A stretch of DNA of 64,000 nt from Gemmobacter lanyuensis (lineage in GTDB: Bacteria > Pseudomonadota > Alphaproteobacteria > Rhodobacterales > Rhodobacteraceae): NCBI RefSeq assembly GCF_014652355.1, contig NZ_BMYQ01000009.1, positions 1 through 64,000 of the forward strand. The letters are read 5' to 3'. The notes below the pieces were generated by a model, which ran no database searches, was not told the origin of the DNA, and saw nothing but the letters and a program-made list of their open reading frames with translations. Positions 53,677-63,879 of the stretch are shown piece by piece (the first letter of the stretch is position 1; the number at the start of each line of letters is the position of its first letter). The translations under genes and the position numbers were made by a program.

Positions 53677-53746
53677 GTCGCAAACGGCTGCAAAATGTCG
53701 GCCGAAAGCCCGGAAATGCCGTGTTTGCGCTAACAGTGACTTGCGT
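53677..53746 (+). promoter_or_regulatory. TGCAAA/TTTGC boxes upstream of maeB
   Basis: GTCGCAAACG (53677-53686), GGCTGCAAAATG (53687-53698) and GTTTGCGC (53723-53730) are followed by TAACAG-N4-TTGCGT (53731-53746). The prpE promoter has similar TGCAAA boxes and a TAACAG-N2-TTGCGT. The boxes are weaker matches than at prpE, so shared control by a PccR-like regulator is only suggested. Confidence 0.4.
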
Positions 53747-53791
53747 CGGACAAAGGGTAGTTTAGGGGTAAACAAAATTCCGGAGGATGCG

Positions 53792-56071
53792 ATGGAAGAG
53801 GCACGGCAGGACAACGCACGCCAGGCGGCACTGGATTATCATGAGTTCCCCAAACCCGGCAAACTGGAGATCCGCGCGACCAAGCCGCTTGCCAACGGCC
53901 GCGACCTGAGCCGCGCCTACAGCCCCGGCGTGGCCGAAGCCTGCCTTGAGATCAAGGCCGATCCTGCGACCGCAAGCCGTTATACAGCAAGGGGAAATCT
54001 GGTCGCCGTGGTGTCGAACGGCACCGCCGTACTGGGCCTTGGCAATATCGGGGCGCTGGCCTCGAAACCGGTGATGGAGGGCAAGGCCGTCCTCTTCAAG
54101 AAATTCGCCAATATCGATTGTTTTGACATTGAACTAAACGAACCCGATCCGGTGAAGCTTGCGGAAATCGTCTGCGCGCTGGAACCGACCTTCGGGGCGA
54201 TCAACCTTGAGGACATCAAGGCGCCAGATTGCTTCATCGTCGAAAAGCTCTGCCGTGAGAAGATGAATATCCCCGTCTTCCATGATGACCAGCACGGCAC
54301 CGCGATCGTGGTGGGCGCGGCGGCCACCAATGCGCTGCATGTGGCGGGCAAGCGGTTTGATGAAATCAAGATCGTCTCGACCGGCGGCGGGGCTGCGGGC
54401 ATCGCCTGCCTGAACATGCTGCTGAAGCTGGGCGTCAAGCGCGAGAATGTCTGGCTCTGCGATATTCACGGTCTGGTTTATGAAGGCCGCGAGATCGACA
54501 TGAACCCGCAGAAGGCCGCCTATGCCCAGGCCAGTGACAAGCGCACGCTGGATGAGGTGATCGATGGGGCGGACATGTTCCTCGGCCTTTCAGGCCCCGG
54601 CGTGCTGAAGCCCGAAATGGTCGCCCGCATGGCAGCGCGTCCGATCATCTTCGCGCTGGCCAACCCGACCCCGGAAATCCTGCCCGATGCCGTGCGCGAC
54701 GTGGCGCCCGATGCGATCATCGCCACCGGGCGAAGCGATTTCCCCAATCAGGTGAACAACGTCCTCTGCTTCCCCTTCATCTTCCGCGGCGCGCTGGATG
54801 TGGGGGCCACGCAGATCAATGACGCGATGCAGCTGGCCTGCATAGAAGGCATCGCCGCCCTTGCCCGCGCCACCACCAGCGCCGAGGCCGCCGCCGCCTA
54901 TCGCGGGGAAAAGCTGGCCTTCGGGCCGGATTATCTGATCCCCAAGCCGTTTGATCCGCGGCTGATCGGGGTTGTCGCCAGCGCCGTGGCCAAGGCCGCG
55001 ATGGAGACCGGCGTCGCCACCCGCCCGCTGAGCGATCTGGACGCCTATCGCACCAAGCTGAACGGGTCGGTGTTCAAATCGGCGCTTCTGATGCGCCCTG
55101 TGTTTGAGGCCGCCCGTCAAACGGCCCGCCGCATCATCTTTGCCGAGGGCGAGGATGAACGGGTGCTGCGCGCCGCCAATGCGATCCTTGAGGAAACGAC
55201 CGAGCGCCCCATCCTGATCGGCCGACCCGAGGTCATTGCGATGCGCTGTGAACGGGCGGGCCTGCCGATCCGCCCCGACCGCGATTTTGAGATCGTGAAC
55301 CCCGAAAGCGATGCCCGCTACCGCGATTACTGGGGCAGCTATCACGAACTGATGGCCCGCCGCGGCGTCACGCCCGATCTGGCGCGCGCGATCCTGCGGA
55401 CCAATACCACCGCCATCGGCGCCATTGCCGTGCATCGCGGCGATGCCGACAGCCTGATCTGCGGCACCTTCGGGCAATATCTGTGGCACCTGAACTATAT
55501 CGAGCAGGTCCTTGGGCGCGACGGCCTGTCGCCGCATGGCGCGTTGAGCCTGATGATCATGGAGGATGGGCCGCTTTTCATCGCGGATACGCAGGTGAAC
55601 CCGGTGCCGACACCTGAACAGATCGCACAGACCGCGCTGGGGGCCGTGCGCCATGCCCGCCGCTTTGGCGTGACCCCCAAGGTGGCGCTCTGCTCGCATT
55701 CCAACTTCGGCAATCTGGATACGGACTCGGGCCGCCGGATGCGCGCCGCGATGGAGATCCTGGACGCCGAGCCGCGCAACTTCGCCTATGAAGGGGAGAT
55801 GAGCCTGGATGCCGCGCTGGACCCGGAACTGCGCGCGCGGATGCTGCCCAACGCCCGGATCGAGGGTGCGGCGAATATCCTGGTCTTCGGCTATTCCGAC
55901 GCCGCCAATGCCGCCCGCAACATGCTGCGGATGAAGGCCGGCGGGCTGGAGGTCGGGCCGATCCTGATGGGCATGGGCAACAAGGCGCATATCGTGACGC
56001 CGTCGATCACGCCGCGGGGTCTTTTGAACATCTCGGCGCTGGCCGGGACGCCGGTTGCCCAATACGGCTGA
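53792..56071 (+). CDS. maeB: NADP-dependent malic enzyme with C-terminal phosphotransacetylase-like domain
   Basis: The 759-residue MaeB-type protein has the malic N-terminal domain (with SPGVAEACLEI and the catalytic Lys in the KAVLFKKFANID region), the NAD(P)-binding domain (TGGGAAGIACLNM), and a C-terminal phosphotransacetylase-like domain (about 430-759). That last domain usually has a regulatory role and no catalysis. It decarboxylates malate to pyruvate with NADPH formation. The ATG at 53792 follows CGGAGG. It is upstream of prpE and is a fitting outlet for succinyl-CoA-derived C4 acids made from propionate. Confidence 0.94.
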   Translation: MEEARQDNARQAALDYHEFPKPGKLEIRATKPLANGRDLSRAYSPGVAEACLEIKADPATASRYTARGNLVAVVSNGTAVLGLGNIGALASKPVMEGKAVLFKKFANIDCFDIELNEPDPVKLAEIVCALEPTFGAINLEDIKAPDCFIVEKLCREKMNIPVFHDDQHGTAIVVGAAATNALHVAGKRFDEIKIVSTGGGAAGIACLNMLLKLGVKRENVWLCDIHGLVYEGREIDMNPQKAAYAQASDKRTLDEVIDGADMFLGLSGPGVLKPEMVARMAARPIIFALANPTPEILPDAVRDVAPDAIIATGRSDFPNQVNNVLCFPFIFRGALDVGATQINDAMQLACIEGIAALARATTSAEAAAAYRGEKLAFGPDYLIPKPFDPRLIGVVASAVAKAAMETGVATRPLSDLDAYRTKLNGSVFKSALLMRPVFEAARQTARRIIFAEGEDERVLRAANAILEETTERPILIGRPEVIAMRCERAGLPIRPDRDFEIVNPESDARYRDYWGSYHELMARRGVTPDLARAILRTNTTAIGAIAVHRGDADSLICGTFGQYLWHLNYIEQVLGRDGLSPHGALSLMIMEDGPLFIADTQVNPVPTPEQIAQTALGAVRHARRFGVTPKVALCSHSNFGNLDTDSGRRMRAAMEILDAEPRNFAYEGEMSLDAALDPELRARMLPNARIEGAANILVFGYSDAANAARNMLRMKAGGLEVGPILMGMGNKAHIVTPSITPRGLLNISALAGTPVAQYG

Positions 56072-56143
56072 ACTTTTCGACCCGAAAGACAAAGGGGCGC
56101 GGTCCGGCACCGCGCCCCTTTTTGCTGCCGACTCAGCCCCGCA

Positions 56144-56255
56144 TCTGCAAAGCTGGAAAACTTTGCAAACTTCCCTGCATCGGTAGATTTATTTAAGGAC
56201 TTGCGCATATTTGCAAAAGTTTGCGACCACACGTGAGCAATATTCTGCAAATTTT
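56144..56255 (+). promoter_or_regulatory. Cluster of TTTGCAAA boxes upstream of prpE (PccR/ScfR-type operator)
   Basis: Five matches lie in the 276-bp gap before prpE: TCTGCAAA (56144-56151), TTTGCAAA (56162-56169), TTTGCAAA (56210-56217), TTTGCG (56220-56225) and TGCAAATTT (56246-56254). The known PccR site of Rhodobacter sphaeroides, which governs propionyl-CoA carboxylase, is TTTGCAAA-N4-TTTGCAAA, from my recollection of published work. The spacings here differ (a 2-base gap between 56217 and 56220). TTGCGT (56290-56295) and TAACAA (56314-56319), 18 bases apart, could be the promoter. Confidence 0.6.
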
Positions 56256-56347
56256 TTCCGACACGCCGGGCGCGCTACCGGTAACAGCATTGCGTGAACG
56301 CCCCTCCGTCGCGTAACAAAATCTCAGAGCGGAGGAGGATGCATACA

Positions 56348-58240
56348 ATGGCATACAAAGAGATTTACGAAAGCTGGCAAACCGACCCCGAGGGGTTCTG
56401 GATGAAGGCTGCCGGTGCCATCGATTGGGTCAAGCCTCCGTCTCGGGCGCTGAACCCGGACCATGCACCGCTGTATCAGTGGTTCACCGATGCTGAGGTC
56501 AACGCCTGCTGGAACGCCGTGGACCGCCATGTTCTGGCCGGGCGTGGCAACCAGCTGGCGATCATCCATGACAGCCCCGTCACCCATCTGCGGAAGGGCA
56601 TCACCTACAAGGAGCTGCAGACCCGCGTCGCAAGCCTTGCCGGTGCGCTGCGCGCCAAGGGCGTGGAAAAGGGCGACCGCGTCATCATCTACATGCCGAT
56701 GATCCCCGAGGCGCTGGAGGCAATGCTGGCCTGCGCCCGTCTCGGTGCGATCCATTCGGTCGTCTTCGGCGGCTTTGCGGCGAACGAACTGGCGGTGCGG
56801 ATCGACGATTGCAAACCCAAGGCGATCATCGCGGCCTCTTGCGGGATCGAGCCGAACCGCATCGTGCATTACAAACCGCTGCTGGACGGCGCGATCGACA
56901 TCGCCACCCACAAGCCTGATTTCTGCGTGATCTTCCAGCGCGAGCAAGAGGTCGCAAAGCTGGTCGAGGGCCGCGATGTGGCGTGGCACACCTTCCAATA
57001 TGGCGTGGAGCCGGCCGATTGCGTCCCGGTCGAGGGCGATCATCCGGCCTATATCCTTTACACCTCGGGAACGACCGGGGCGCCCAAGGGCGTGGTGCGC
57101 CATACCGCGGGCCATCTGGTCGCGCTGAACTGGTCGATGCGCGCCATTTACAACGTGGGCGTGGGCGATGTGTTCTGGGCGGCCTCGGATGTGGGTTGGG
57201 TCGTCGGTCACAGCTATATCTGCTATGGTCCGCTGATTGCGGGCTGCACCACCGTGGTCTTTGAAGGCAAGCCCGTCGGCACCCCCGATGCCGGCACCTT
57301 CTGGCGCGTGATGAGCGAGAACAAGGTGAAAAGCTTCTTCACCGCCCCCACCGCCCTGCGCGCGATCCGCCGGGATGACCCCGAGGGGCTGTTCATCAAG
57401 GAATACAACCTCAAGAACCTGCAGGCGCTGTATCTGGCGGGCGAACGTGCCGATCCGGACACCATCCAATGGGCGCAGAAACATCTGCAGGTGCCGGTGA
57501 TCGACCATTGGTGGCAGACGGAAACCGGCTGGGCCATCGCCGCCAACCCGCTGGGGATCGAGGAGCTGCCGGTCAAGCTCGGCTCGCCCTCGGTCGCCAT
57601 GCCAGGTTATGATGTGCAGGTGCTGGACGAAGGCGGCCACCCGGTCTCGCCCGGCACACTGGGCGCCATCGCGATCAAGCTGCCCCTACCCCCCGGCACC
57701 CTGCCGACGCTGTGGAACGCGGAAGAGCGGTTCAAGAAAAGCTACCTGACCCAGTTCCCCGGCTATTATGAAACCGGCGATGCGGGCTATATTGATGCCG
57801 ATGGCTATCTCTACATCATGGCGCGCACCGATGACGTGATCAACGTCGCGGGCCACCGCCTGTCGACCGGCGCAATGGAAGAGGTTCTCGCCTCGCATCC
57901 CGATGTGGCGGAATGTGCCGTGATCGGCGTTGCCGATCAGCTGAAGGGCCAGTCGCCGCTGGGGTTTGTCTGCCTGAAGAAGGGCGCGCAGACGAGCCAT
58001 GAGGATGTCGTCAAGCAATGCGTGCAGCTGATGCGCGACAAGATCGGCCCCGTCGCCGATTTCAAGCGCGCGCTGGTGGTGGAACGCCTGCCCAAGACCC
58101 GCTCGGGCAAGATCCTTCGCAGCACCATGGTCAAGATTGCGGATGGCACCGAATGGAAGATGCCCGCCACCATCGACGACCCGGTCATTCTGGATGAAAT
58201 CAAGACCGCCCTTCAGGGCATCGGTCTGGCCAAGGCCTGA
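56348..58240 (+). CDS. prpE: Propionate-CoA ligase (propionyl-CoA synthetase)
   Basis: The 630-residue protein matches PrpE along its length: a DPEGFWMKAAGAIDW opening, HSVVFGGFA, YTSGTTGAPKGVVR, the ASDVGWVVGHSYI motif and the catalytic PKTRSGKILR lysine region. It activates propionate, and acetate less well, with ATP and CoA. The ATG at 56348 was chosen because GGAGG stands ten bases ahead; an ATG at 56339 sits too close. TTTGCAAA boxes upstream point to control by a short-chain acyl-CoA regulator. Confidence 0.93.
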   Translation: MAYKEIYESWQTDPEGFWMKAAGAIDWVKPPSRALNPDHAPLYQWFTDAEVNACWNAVDRHVLAGRGNQLAIIHDSPVTHLRKGITYKELQTRVASLAGALRAKGVEKGDRVIIYMPMIPEALEAMLACARLGAIHSVVFGGFAANELAVRIDDCKPKAIIAASCGIEPNRIVHYKPLLDGAIDIATHKPDFCVIFQREQEVAKLVEGRDVAWHTFQYGVEPADCVPVEGDHPAYILYTSGTTGAPKGVVRHTAGHLVALNWSMRAIYNVGVGDVFWAASDVGWVVGHSYICYGPLIAGCTTVVFEGKPVGTPDAGTFWRVMSENKVKSFFTAPTALRAIRRDDPEGLFIKEYNLKNLQALYLAGERADPDTIQWAQKHLQVPVIDHWWQTETGWAIAANPLGIEELPVKLGSPSVAMPGYDVQVLDEGGHPVSPGTLGAIAIKLPLPPGTLPTLWNAEERFKKSYLTQFPGYYETGDAGYIDADGYLYIMARTDDVINVAGHRLSTGAMEEVLASHPDVAECAVIGVADQLKGQSPLGFVCLKKGAQTSHEDVVKQCVQLMRDKIGPVADFKRALVVERLPKTRSGKILRSTMVKIADGTEWKMPATIDDPVILDEIKTALQGIGLAKA

Positions 58241-58245
58241 CGGAA

Positions 58246-58274
58246 AAGGCCGCCCCTCGGGGCGGCCTTCTTCT
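58246..58274. terminator. Bidirectional terminator between prpE and nadK
   Basis: AAGGCCGCCCC (58246-58256) and GGGGCGGCCTT (58259-58269) form an 11-bp stem. T-rich flanks are present on both strands (CTTCTTT on +, TTTTCC on -). It serves the two convergent genes. Confidence 0.85.
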
Positions 58275-58282
58275 TTGCGGCG

Positions 58283-59038
58283 TCACATGAACTGTTCGTG
58301 GGTCAGGCGCTCTTCCAGACCATGGCCGGGGTCAAAGAGGATGCGGTGACGGATGCTCGGCTCTGACCGGATTTCCACGCTGGCGACATCGCGGAAGGAC
58401 CGGCTGTCGGCATCGGCCATCACCGGGCGCTTCGCGGCATCCAGCACATCAAACCGCACCACCGCCGATTTCGGCAGCAGCGCCCCGCGCCAGCGCCGGG
58501 GACGGAAGGCCGCCATGGCCGTCAGCGCCAACACATCCGACCCCATCGGCAGGATCGGCCCATGGGCGGAATAATTGTAGGCGGTCGATCCCGCAGGGGT
58601 GCAGACCAGCGCGCCATCGCAGACCAGCTCGGCCAGACGCTCGCGCCCATCGACGCTGATCTTCAACTTCGCGGCCTGCGGGCCTGCGCGCAGCAGGCTG
58701 ACCTCATTGATCGCCAGCGCATGATGTTGCCGCCCTGAAACGGTGGTCGCCATCATCGCCAGCGGGTTGATCACCGTTTCCTCGGCCGCGCGCAGCCGCG
58801 CCTCCAGCCCATCCTCGGAATAGGCATTCATCAAAAAGCCGATTGTGCCGCAATTCATGCCGTAAACAGGCAATCCGAGCGATTGCGTTTCATGCAGGGT
58901 TTGCAGCATGAACCCATCGCCCCCCAGGGCCACGATGATCTCGGCGCGCGTGACCATCTCGTCACCATAACGGGTCGAGAGGGCGGTATAAGCCGCGAGC
59001 GCAGCGGGGCTGGTGCTCGCGCGGAAGCTGATCCGCAT
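58283..59038 (-). CDS. nadK: NAD kinase
   Basis: The 251-residue enzyme has the GGDGFMLQTLH motif, the NCGTIGFLMN segment, NEVSLLR and the substrate motif TPAGSTAYNYSA. It makes NADP from NAD and ATP. The ATG at 59038 gives the short form usual in alphaproteobacteria; the much longer upstream frame has no homologous content. It is divergent from glyA. Confidence 0.94.
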   Translation of the reverse strand: MRISFRASTSPAALAAYTALSTRYGDEMVTRAEIIVALGGDGFMLQTLHETQSLGLPVYGMNCGTIGFLMNAYSEDGLEARLRAAEETVINPLAMMATTVSGRQHHALAINEVSLLRAGPQAAKLKISVDGRERLAELVCDGALVCTPAGSTAYNYSAHGPILPMGSDVLALTAMAAFRPRRWRGALLPKSAVVRFDVLDAAKRPVMADADSRSFRDVASVEIRSEPSIRHRILFDPGHGLEERLTHEQFM

Positions 59039-59240
59039 CGGGTTCTCCTCAGTCTGACGCCAGTCTTGGGATGCGACGCCGCCAATGACAAGAGCAGGCC
59101 GGGAGAGAACACCCAAAAAGTTTCCGATAGGCGACAAACGCTTCGCCCAAAGATGCCCTCGGGTCGCTTTCTGCCCTTCCCTGTCGCAAGGGGCATGGTC
59201 TAAATGCCGACGAATCCGCCGTTCCTCAAAGGAGACGCCC

Positions 59241-60533
<1,293 letters not shown>

Positions 60534-60551
60534 TCCGCAAGGGTCACGAAA

Positions 60552-60579
60552 AAGGCCCCGGATTTCCGGGGCCTTTTTT
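60552..60579 (+). terminator. Rho-independent terminator after glyA
   Basis: AAGGCCCCGG (60552-60561), loop ATTT and CCGGGGCCTT (60566-60575) run straight into six T (60574-60579). It is a textbook terminator, 18 bases after the stop. Confidence 0.93.
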
Positions 60580-60595
60580 CATGGGCAGGTGGGGC

Positions 60596-60967
60596 TTACA
60601 GTGTGCCGCGCCAGCGCAGCAACATCACCACCACACCCACGACGACCACAAGGCCAAAGGCCGCCTGAGCGGCGGTGGCGACAAGCAGGCTCCGCCGCCG
60701 CGCCGAGGCACCCAGCGGAACCAGATGGCGCACGGCGATGTCATAGGCCTCGGCCACGGCGGCCTCGTCAATCTGCATCAGAAGCCGGGGGTTGCGGGCC
60801 ATTTCCGATGCGGCGGCCAGACGATCGACCGCTTGGCGCACGCGGCGGGGCAATTGGCGCCGGGCGCGCCGGGCCTTGTCGGTCAGGGTTGCGCCGCGGA
60901 TCCTCAGCCGATCTTCCAGAAGCGCCGCTACGCGGTCTGCCATCTGCTGAATCGTCACTGCACCCAT
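60596..60967 (-). CDS. Small C-terminally anchored membrane protein, unknown function
   Basis: The 123-residue protein is basic and helical (QQMADRVAALLEDRLRIRG, then RRARRQLPRRVRQAVDRL). It has one hydrophobic helix near the end (about 94-118), suggesting a tail-anchored inner membrane protein. No domain is recognised. The ATG at 60967 has AGGTGA ahead. It is divergent from the alpha/beta hydrolase gene, 105 bases apart. Confidence 0.7.
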   Translation of the reverse strand: MGAVTIQQMADRVAALLEDRLRIRGATLTDKARRARRQLPRRVRQAVDRLAAASEMARNPRLLMQIDEAAVAEAYDIAVRHLVPLGASARRRSLLVATAAQAAFGLVVVVGVVVMLLRWRGTL

Positions 60968-61072
60968 AGTCACCTGCCTGAAATGAACCTGAGGTTGCAT
61001 CAGCTTACGCAGGGAACACCCGCCATTCAACACCTCTGGCGAGGGCCGCACCAAGCCGCTAAACCTTGGCCC

Positions 61073-61846
61073 ATGCTGAACATCCTGCGCCACCCCGCCC
61101 TCACCGTCTCTGACCTGCCGCCGCTGCTGATCGTGCATGGCCTCTATGGGTCAGCGCGCAACTGGAACGTCATCGCACGCCGCCTGTCGGAAACGCGCGA
61201 GGTGCTGGCGGTAGACATGCGGAACCATGGCGAGAGCCCGTGGTTCCCGACCCATTCCTACCCCGAAATGGCCGAGGATCTGGCCGAGGTGATCCGTGCC
61301 ACCCAGACCGGGCCGATCGATGTTCTGGGCCATTCGATGGGCGGCAAGGCGTCCATGACGCTGGCGCTGGCGCATCCGGGGCTGGTGCGGCGGCTGGTGG
61401 TGGCGGATATCGCCCCCGTCGCCTATCAGCATGACCAGACGCAATACATCACCGCCATGCGCGCGCTGGACCTGACCGGCCTGACCGGCCGGGGCGAGGC
61501 CGACCGCCGTCTGGCAGCCACCGTCCCGGAAGGGCCGCTGCGGGCGTTCTTTCTGCAGTCGCTCGACCTCAAGGCGCCGGGCGGGCCGAAATGGCGGCTG
61601 AACCTTGATGTACTGGAGGCCGAGATGCCCAAGATCGTTGGCTGGCATGACCCGCAGGGCCAGTTCGACGGGCCGACCCTGTTCCTGACGGGCGCCGAGA
61701 GCCATTATGTCAAGCCCGAGCACCGCCCGATCATCCGGGCGCTGTTCCCCAATGCCCATTTCGCCAAACTGCCGGGCGCGGGGCATTGGCTGCATGCCGA
61801 CAAGCCCCGCGAGGTCGAAGAGACGCTGCGCGTCTTCCTCTCCTGA
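61073..61846 (+). CDS. Alpha/beta hydrolase (YbfF-like esterase)
   Basis: The 257-residue protein has an oxyanion-hole segment HGLYGSARNW and the nucleophile elbow GHSMGG with the catalytic Ser. An Asp/Glu lies in the FLTGAE region, and the catalytic His is in GAGHWLHAD. It matches the YbfF class of short-chain acyl esterases. The substrate is unknown. It is convergent with the 59-residue membrane protein gene, with no gap between them. Confidence 0.88.
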   Translation: MLNILRHPALTVSDLPPLLIVHGLYGSARNWNVIARRLSETREVLAVDMRNHGESPWFPTHSYPEMAEDLAEVIRATQTGPIDVLGHSMGGKASMTLALAHPGLVRRLVVADIAPVAYQHDQTQYITAMRALDLTGLTGRGEADRRLAATVPEGPLRAFFLQSLDLKAPGGPKWRLNLDVLEAEMPKIVGWHDPQGQFDGPTLFLTGAESHYVKPEHRPIIRALFPNAHFAKLPGAGHWLHADKPREVEETLRVFLS

Positions 61847-62026
61847 TCAGCCCGCGATCTGGCGGGCCACGACCACGCTGACCGGCAGGGCAAGCACGAA
61901 GCCCGCCGCAGCCGCGATCAGAATGGCCTGCAGGGTGACATGGCCCAGCACAAGCGCCGCCACGATGAAGGCGCCCATCAGCGCGGTCGAGGCCATGGAA
62001 AAGATGATCATCGTCAAACGGGTCAT
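61847..62026 (-). CDS. Small 59-residue two-helix membrane protein
   Basis: Translation of the minus strand gives a 59-residue protein starting MTRLTMIIFSMASTALMG. It has two hydrophobic helices (about 5-28 and 32-52) and ends in VVVARQIAG. Similar small proteins of 55-60 residues are common in Rhodobacterales and Rhizobiales, with an LPVSWxVAKQI-like C-terminus. Some databases call them CTP synthetase-like, without support. The ATG at 62026 lies next to a weak GAGGTT. Function is unknown. Confidence 0.75.
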   Translation of the reverse strand: MTRLTMIIFSMASTALMGAFIVAALVLGHVTLQAILIAAAAGFVLALPVSVVVARQIAG

Positions 62027-62106
62027 GTGAACCTCACAGGGTCAGCGCGTCCGTGGAACAGATTGGCACAGGCCGCCCTGCCCCGCCTTGATCGGCATCA
62101 AACGGC

Positions 62107-62141
62107 AGAAAAGAAAAGGCGCGCCACGATGGGCGCGCCTT
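62107..62141 (-). terminator. Rho-independent terminator after ychF
   Basis: On the minus strand AAGGCGCGCC (62141-62132), a 6-nt loop and GGCGCGCCTT (62125-62116) lead into TTCTTTTC. It ends the ychF transcript. Confidence 0.88.
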
Positions 62142-62166
62142 GATCCTTGGGCCTGCGGGCTGTCGA

Positions 62167-63264
62167 TCAGCCATTGAACAGGAAGTGCAGCACGTCGCCG
62201 TCCTTGACCTCATAGGTCTTGCCCTCGACGCGGAACTTGCCCGCTTCTTTGGCGCCCGCCTCGCCATTGCCGGCGATGTAATCGTCATAGGCCACGGTTT
62301 CGGCGCGGATGAAGCCCTTTTCGAAATCCCCATGGATGACGCCAGCGGCCTGCGGGGCCAGCGTGCCACGGGTGATGGTCCAGGCGCGGGCCTCTTTCGG
62401 GCCAACGGTGAAATAGGTCTGCAGCCCCAGCAGCTGATAGCCCGCACGGATCAGACGGTCGAGCCCGGCCTCGGTCAGCCCCATTTCCTCAAGGAACATC
62501 GCGGCTTCGTCATCGGGCAGCTGGCTGATCTCTTCCTCGATCTTGGCGGAAATCACCACCGAAGCCGCACCCTGCCGCGCCGCCATTTCGGCCACGCGGG
62601 CCGACTGGCTGTTGCCTTCGGCGGCTTTCGATTCCTCGACGTTGCAGACGTAAAGCACGGGCTTTGCCGTCAACAGCTGCAGCATCCGCCACTGCTTTTC
62701 ATCATCCGCCGAAACCTTCACGGTGCGGGCCGGTTTGCCCGCATTCAGCACCTCTTGCGCGAGGGCAAGCAGACGGTCCTGATCGGCGCTTTCCTTATCC
62801 CCGCCCTTGAGCTTGCGGGCCAGGTTCGCGCGGCGGCGTTCGATTGATTCCAGATCGGCGAGCATCAGCTCGGTCTCGATGGTTTCGGCATCGGCGACGG
62901 GATCGATCCGGCCTTCCACATGGGTGATGTCGCCATCTTCAAAGCAGCGCAGCACATGGGCGATGGAATCGCATTCACGGATATTGGCCAGGAACTGGTT
63001 GCCCAGACCTTCGCCCTTGGACGCGCCGCGCACCAGACCGGCGATATCGACAAAGGTCATGCGCGTCGGGATGATCTGCTTCGACCCGGCAATCTCGGCC
63101 AGTTTGTTCAGACGCGGATCGGGCACCGCAACCTCGCCCACATTGGGTTCGATCGTGCAGAAGGGGAAGTTGGCCGCCTGCGCCGCCGCCGTGCGCGTCA
63201 GCGCGTTGAAGAGCGTCGATTTGCCCACGTTCGGCAGCCCGACGATGCCCATCTTGAAGCCCAT
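62167..63264 (-). CDS. ychF: Ribosome-associated ATPase YchF (Ola1 family)
   Basis: The 365-residue P-loop protein has GLPNVGKST at the start, the switch [16 protein letters not shown], and a TGS domain at the end (about 280-365, with [14 protein letters not shown]). The NKxD motif is replaced by NVEE, which explains the family's preference for ATP over GTP. It binds ribosomes and affects stress responses. A terminator follows. Confidence 0.95.
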   Translation of the reverse strand: MGFKMGIVGLPNVGKSTLFNALTRTAAAQAANFPFCTIEPNVGEVAVPDPRLNKLAEIAGSKQIIPTRMTFVDIAGLVRGASKGEGLGNQFLANIRECDSIAHVLRCFEDGDITHVEGRIDPVADAETIETELMLADLESIERRRANLARKLKGGDKESADQDRLLALAQEVLNAGKPARTVKVSADDEKQWRMLQLLTAKPVLYVCNVEESKAAEGNSQSARVAEMAARQGAASVVISAKIEEEISQLPDDEAAMFLEEMGLTEAGLDRLIRAGYQLLGLQTYFTVGPKEARAWTITRGTLAPQAAGVIHGDFEKGFIRAETVAYDDYIAGNGEAGAKEAGKFRVEGKTYEVKDGDVLHFLFNG

Positions 63265-63375
63265 GGCATTCCCCTTTGCAAATTCCCGCCGCTTCTAGGG
63301 CCGGGCGCGCGGAATCGCAAGCGTGGCTTGGGAAAACGTGCCAACCTTGCGGAACAGAGCGCATGAGGGGCCACC

Positions 63376-63780
63376 ATGACCACACATCCCTATCTGCATT
63401 TTCAGGGCTGCTGCGCCGAGGCGATGGCGGCCTATGCCGAAATCCTGGGCGGAACCGATCTGCGGATGCTGCCCTATTCCGCCATGCCGGGGGGCGACGC
63501 GCGACCGGGGGCCGACGGACGCATCATGCATGCCGAGCTTTCGCTGGGTTCAGGCCGCCTTATGGCCTCGGACTTTCCGCCGGGCATGGAAGGTGACGCC
63601 CAGGCGGCCGTGTCGATCATGCAGGCCGCGCCCGATGTCGGCACCGCCTCGGGCTGGTTCGACCGTCTGGCCGAAGGGGGCGCCGTGATCCAGCCCTTTG
63701 GCCCCACGTTCTTTTCGCCGGGCTTTGGCATGGTGAAAGACCGCTTCGGCACCCATTGGATCATCTCGACCCCGGCCTGA
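63376..63780 (+). CDS. VOC-family (PhnB/glyoxalase-like) protein
   Basis: The 134-residue protein has the PhnB-like pattern LHFQGCCAEAMAAYAEILGG and a closing DRFGTHWIIS. It has one VOC fold and possible metal or substrate residues, but no known activity. It lies 99 bases before trpA. Confidence 0.87.
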   Translation: MTTHPYLHFQGCCAEAMAAYAEILGGTDLRMLPYSAMPGGDARPGADGRIMHAELSLGSGRLMASDFPPGMEGDAQAAVSIMQAAPDVGTASGWFDRLAEGGAVIQPFGPTFFSPGFGMVKDRFGTHWIISTPA

Positions 63781-63879
63781 CCGGATTTTCGGGGCGATTT
63801 TCCGAGGCGCAGCGCGGGGTCTGTTGATTTCTGCGCCGCTTCACGGCACACCGGGCAGGACCGAGAGAGAGGACGCCCG

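Noticed and set aside
59039-59240. Possible glycine riboswitch ahead of glyA
   Set aside because: A CCGGGAGAGA string resembles part of the aptamer, but the conserved GGCGCCGAAGG-type core and the second aptamer are missing.
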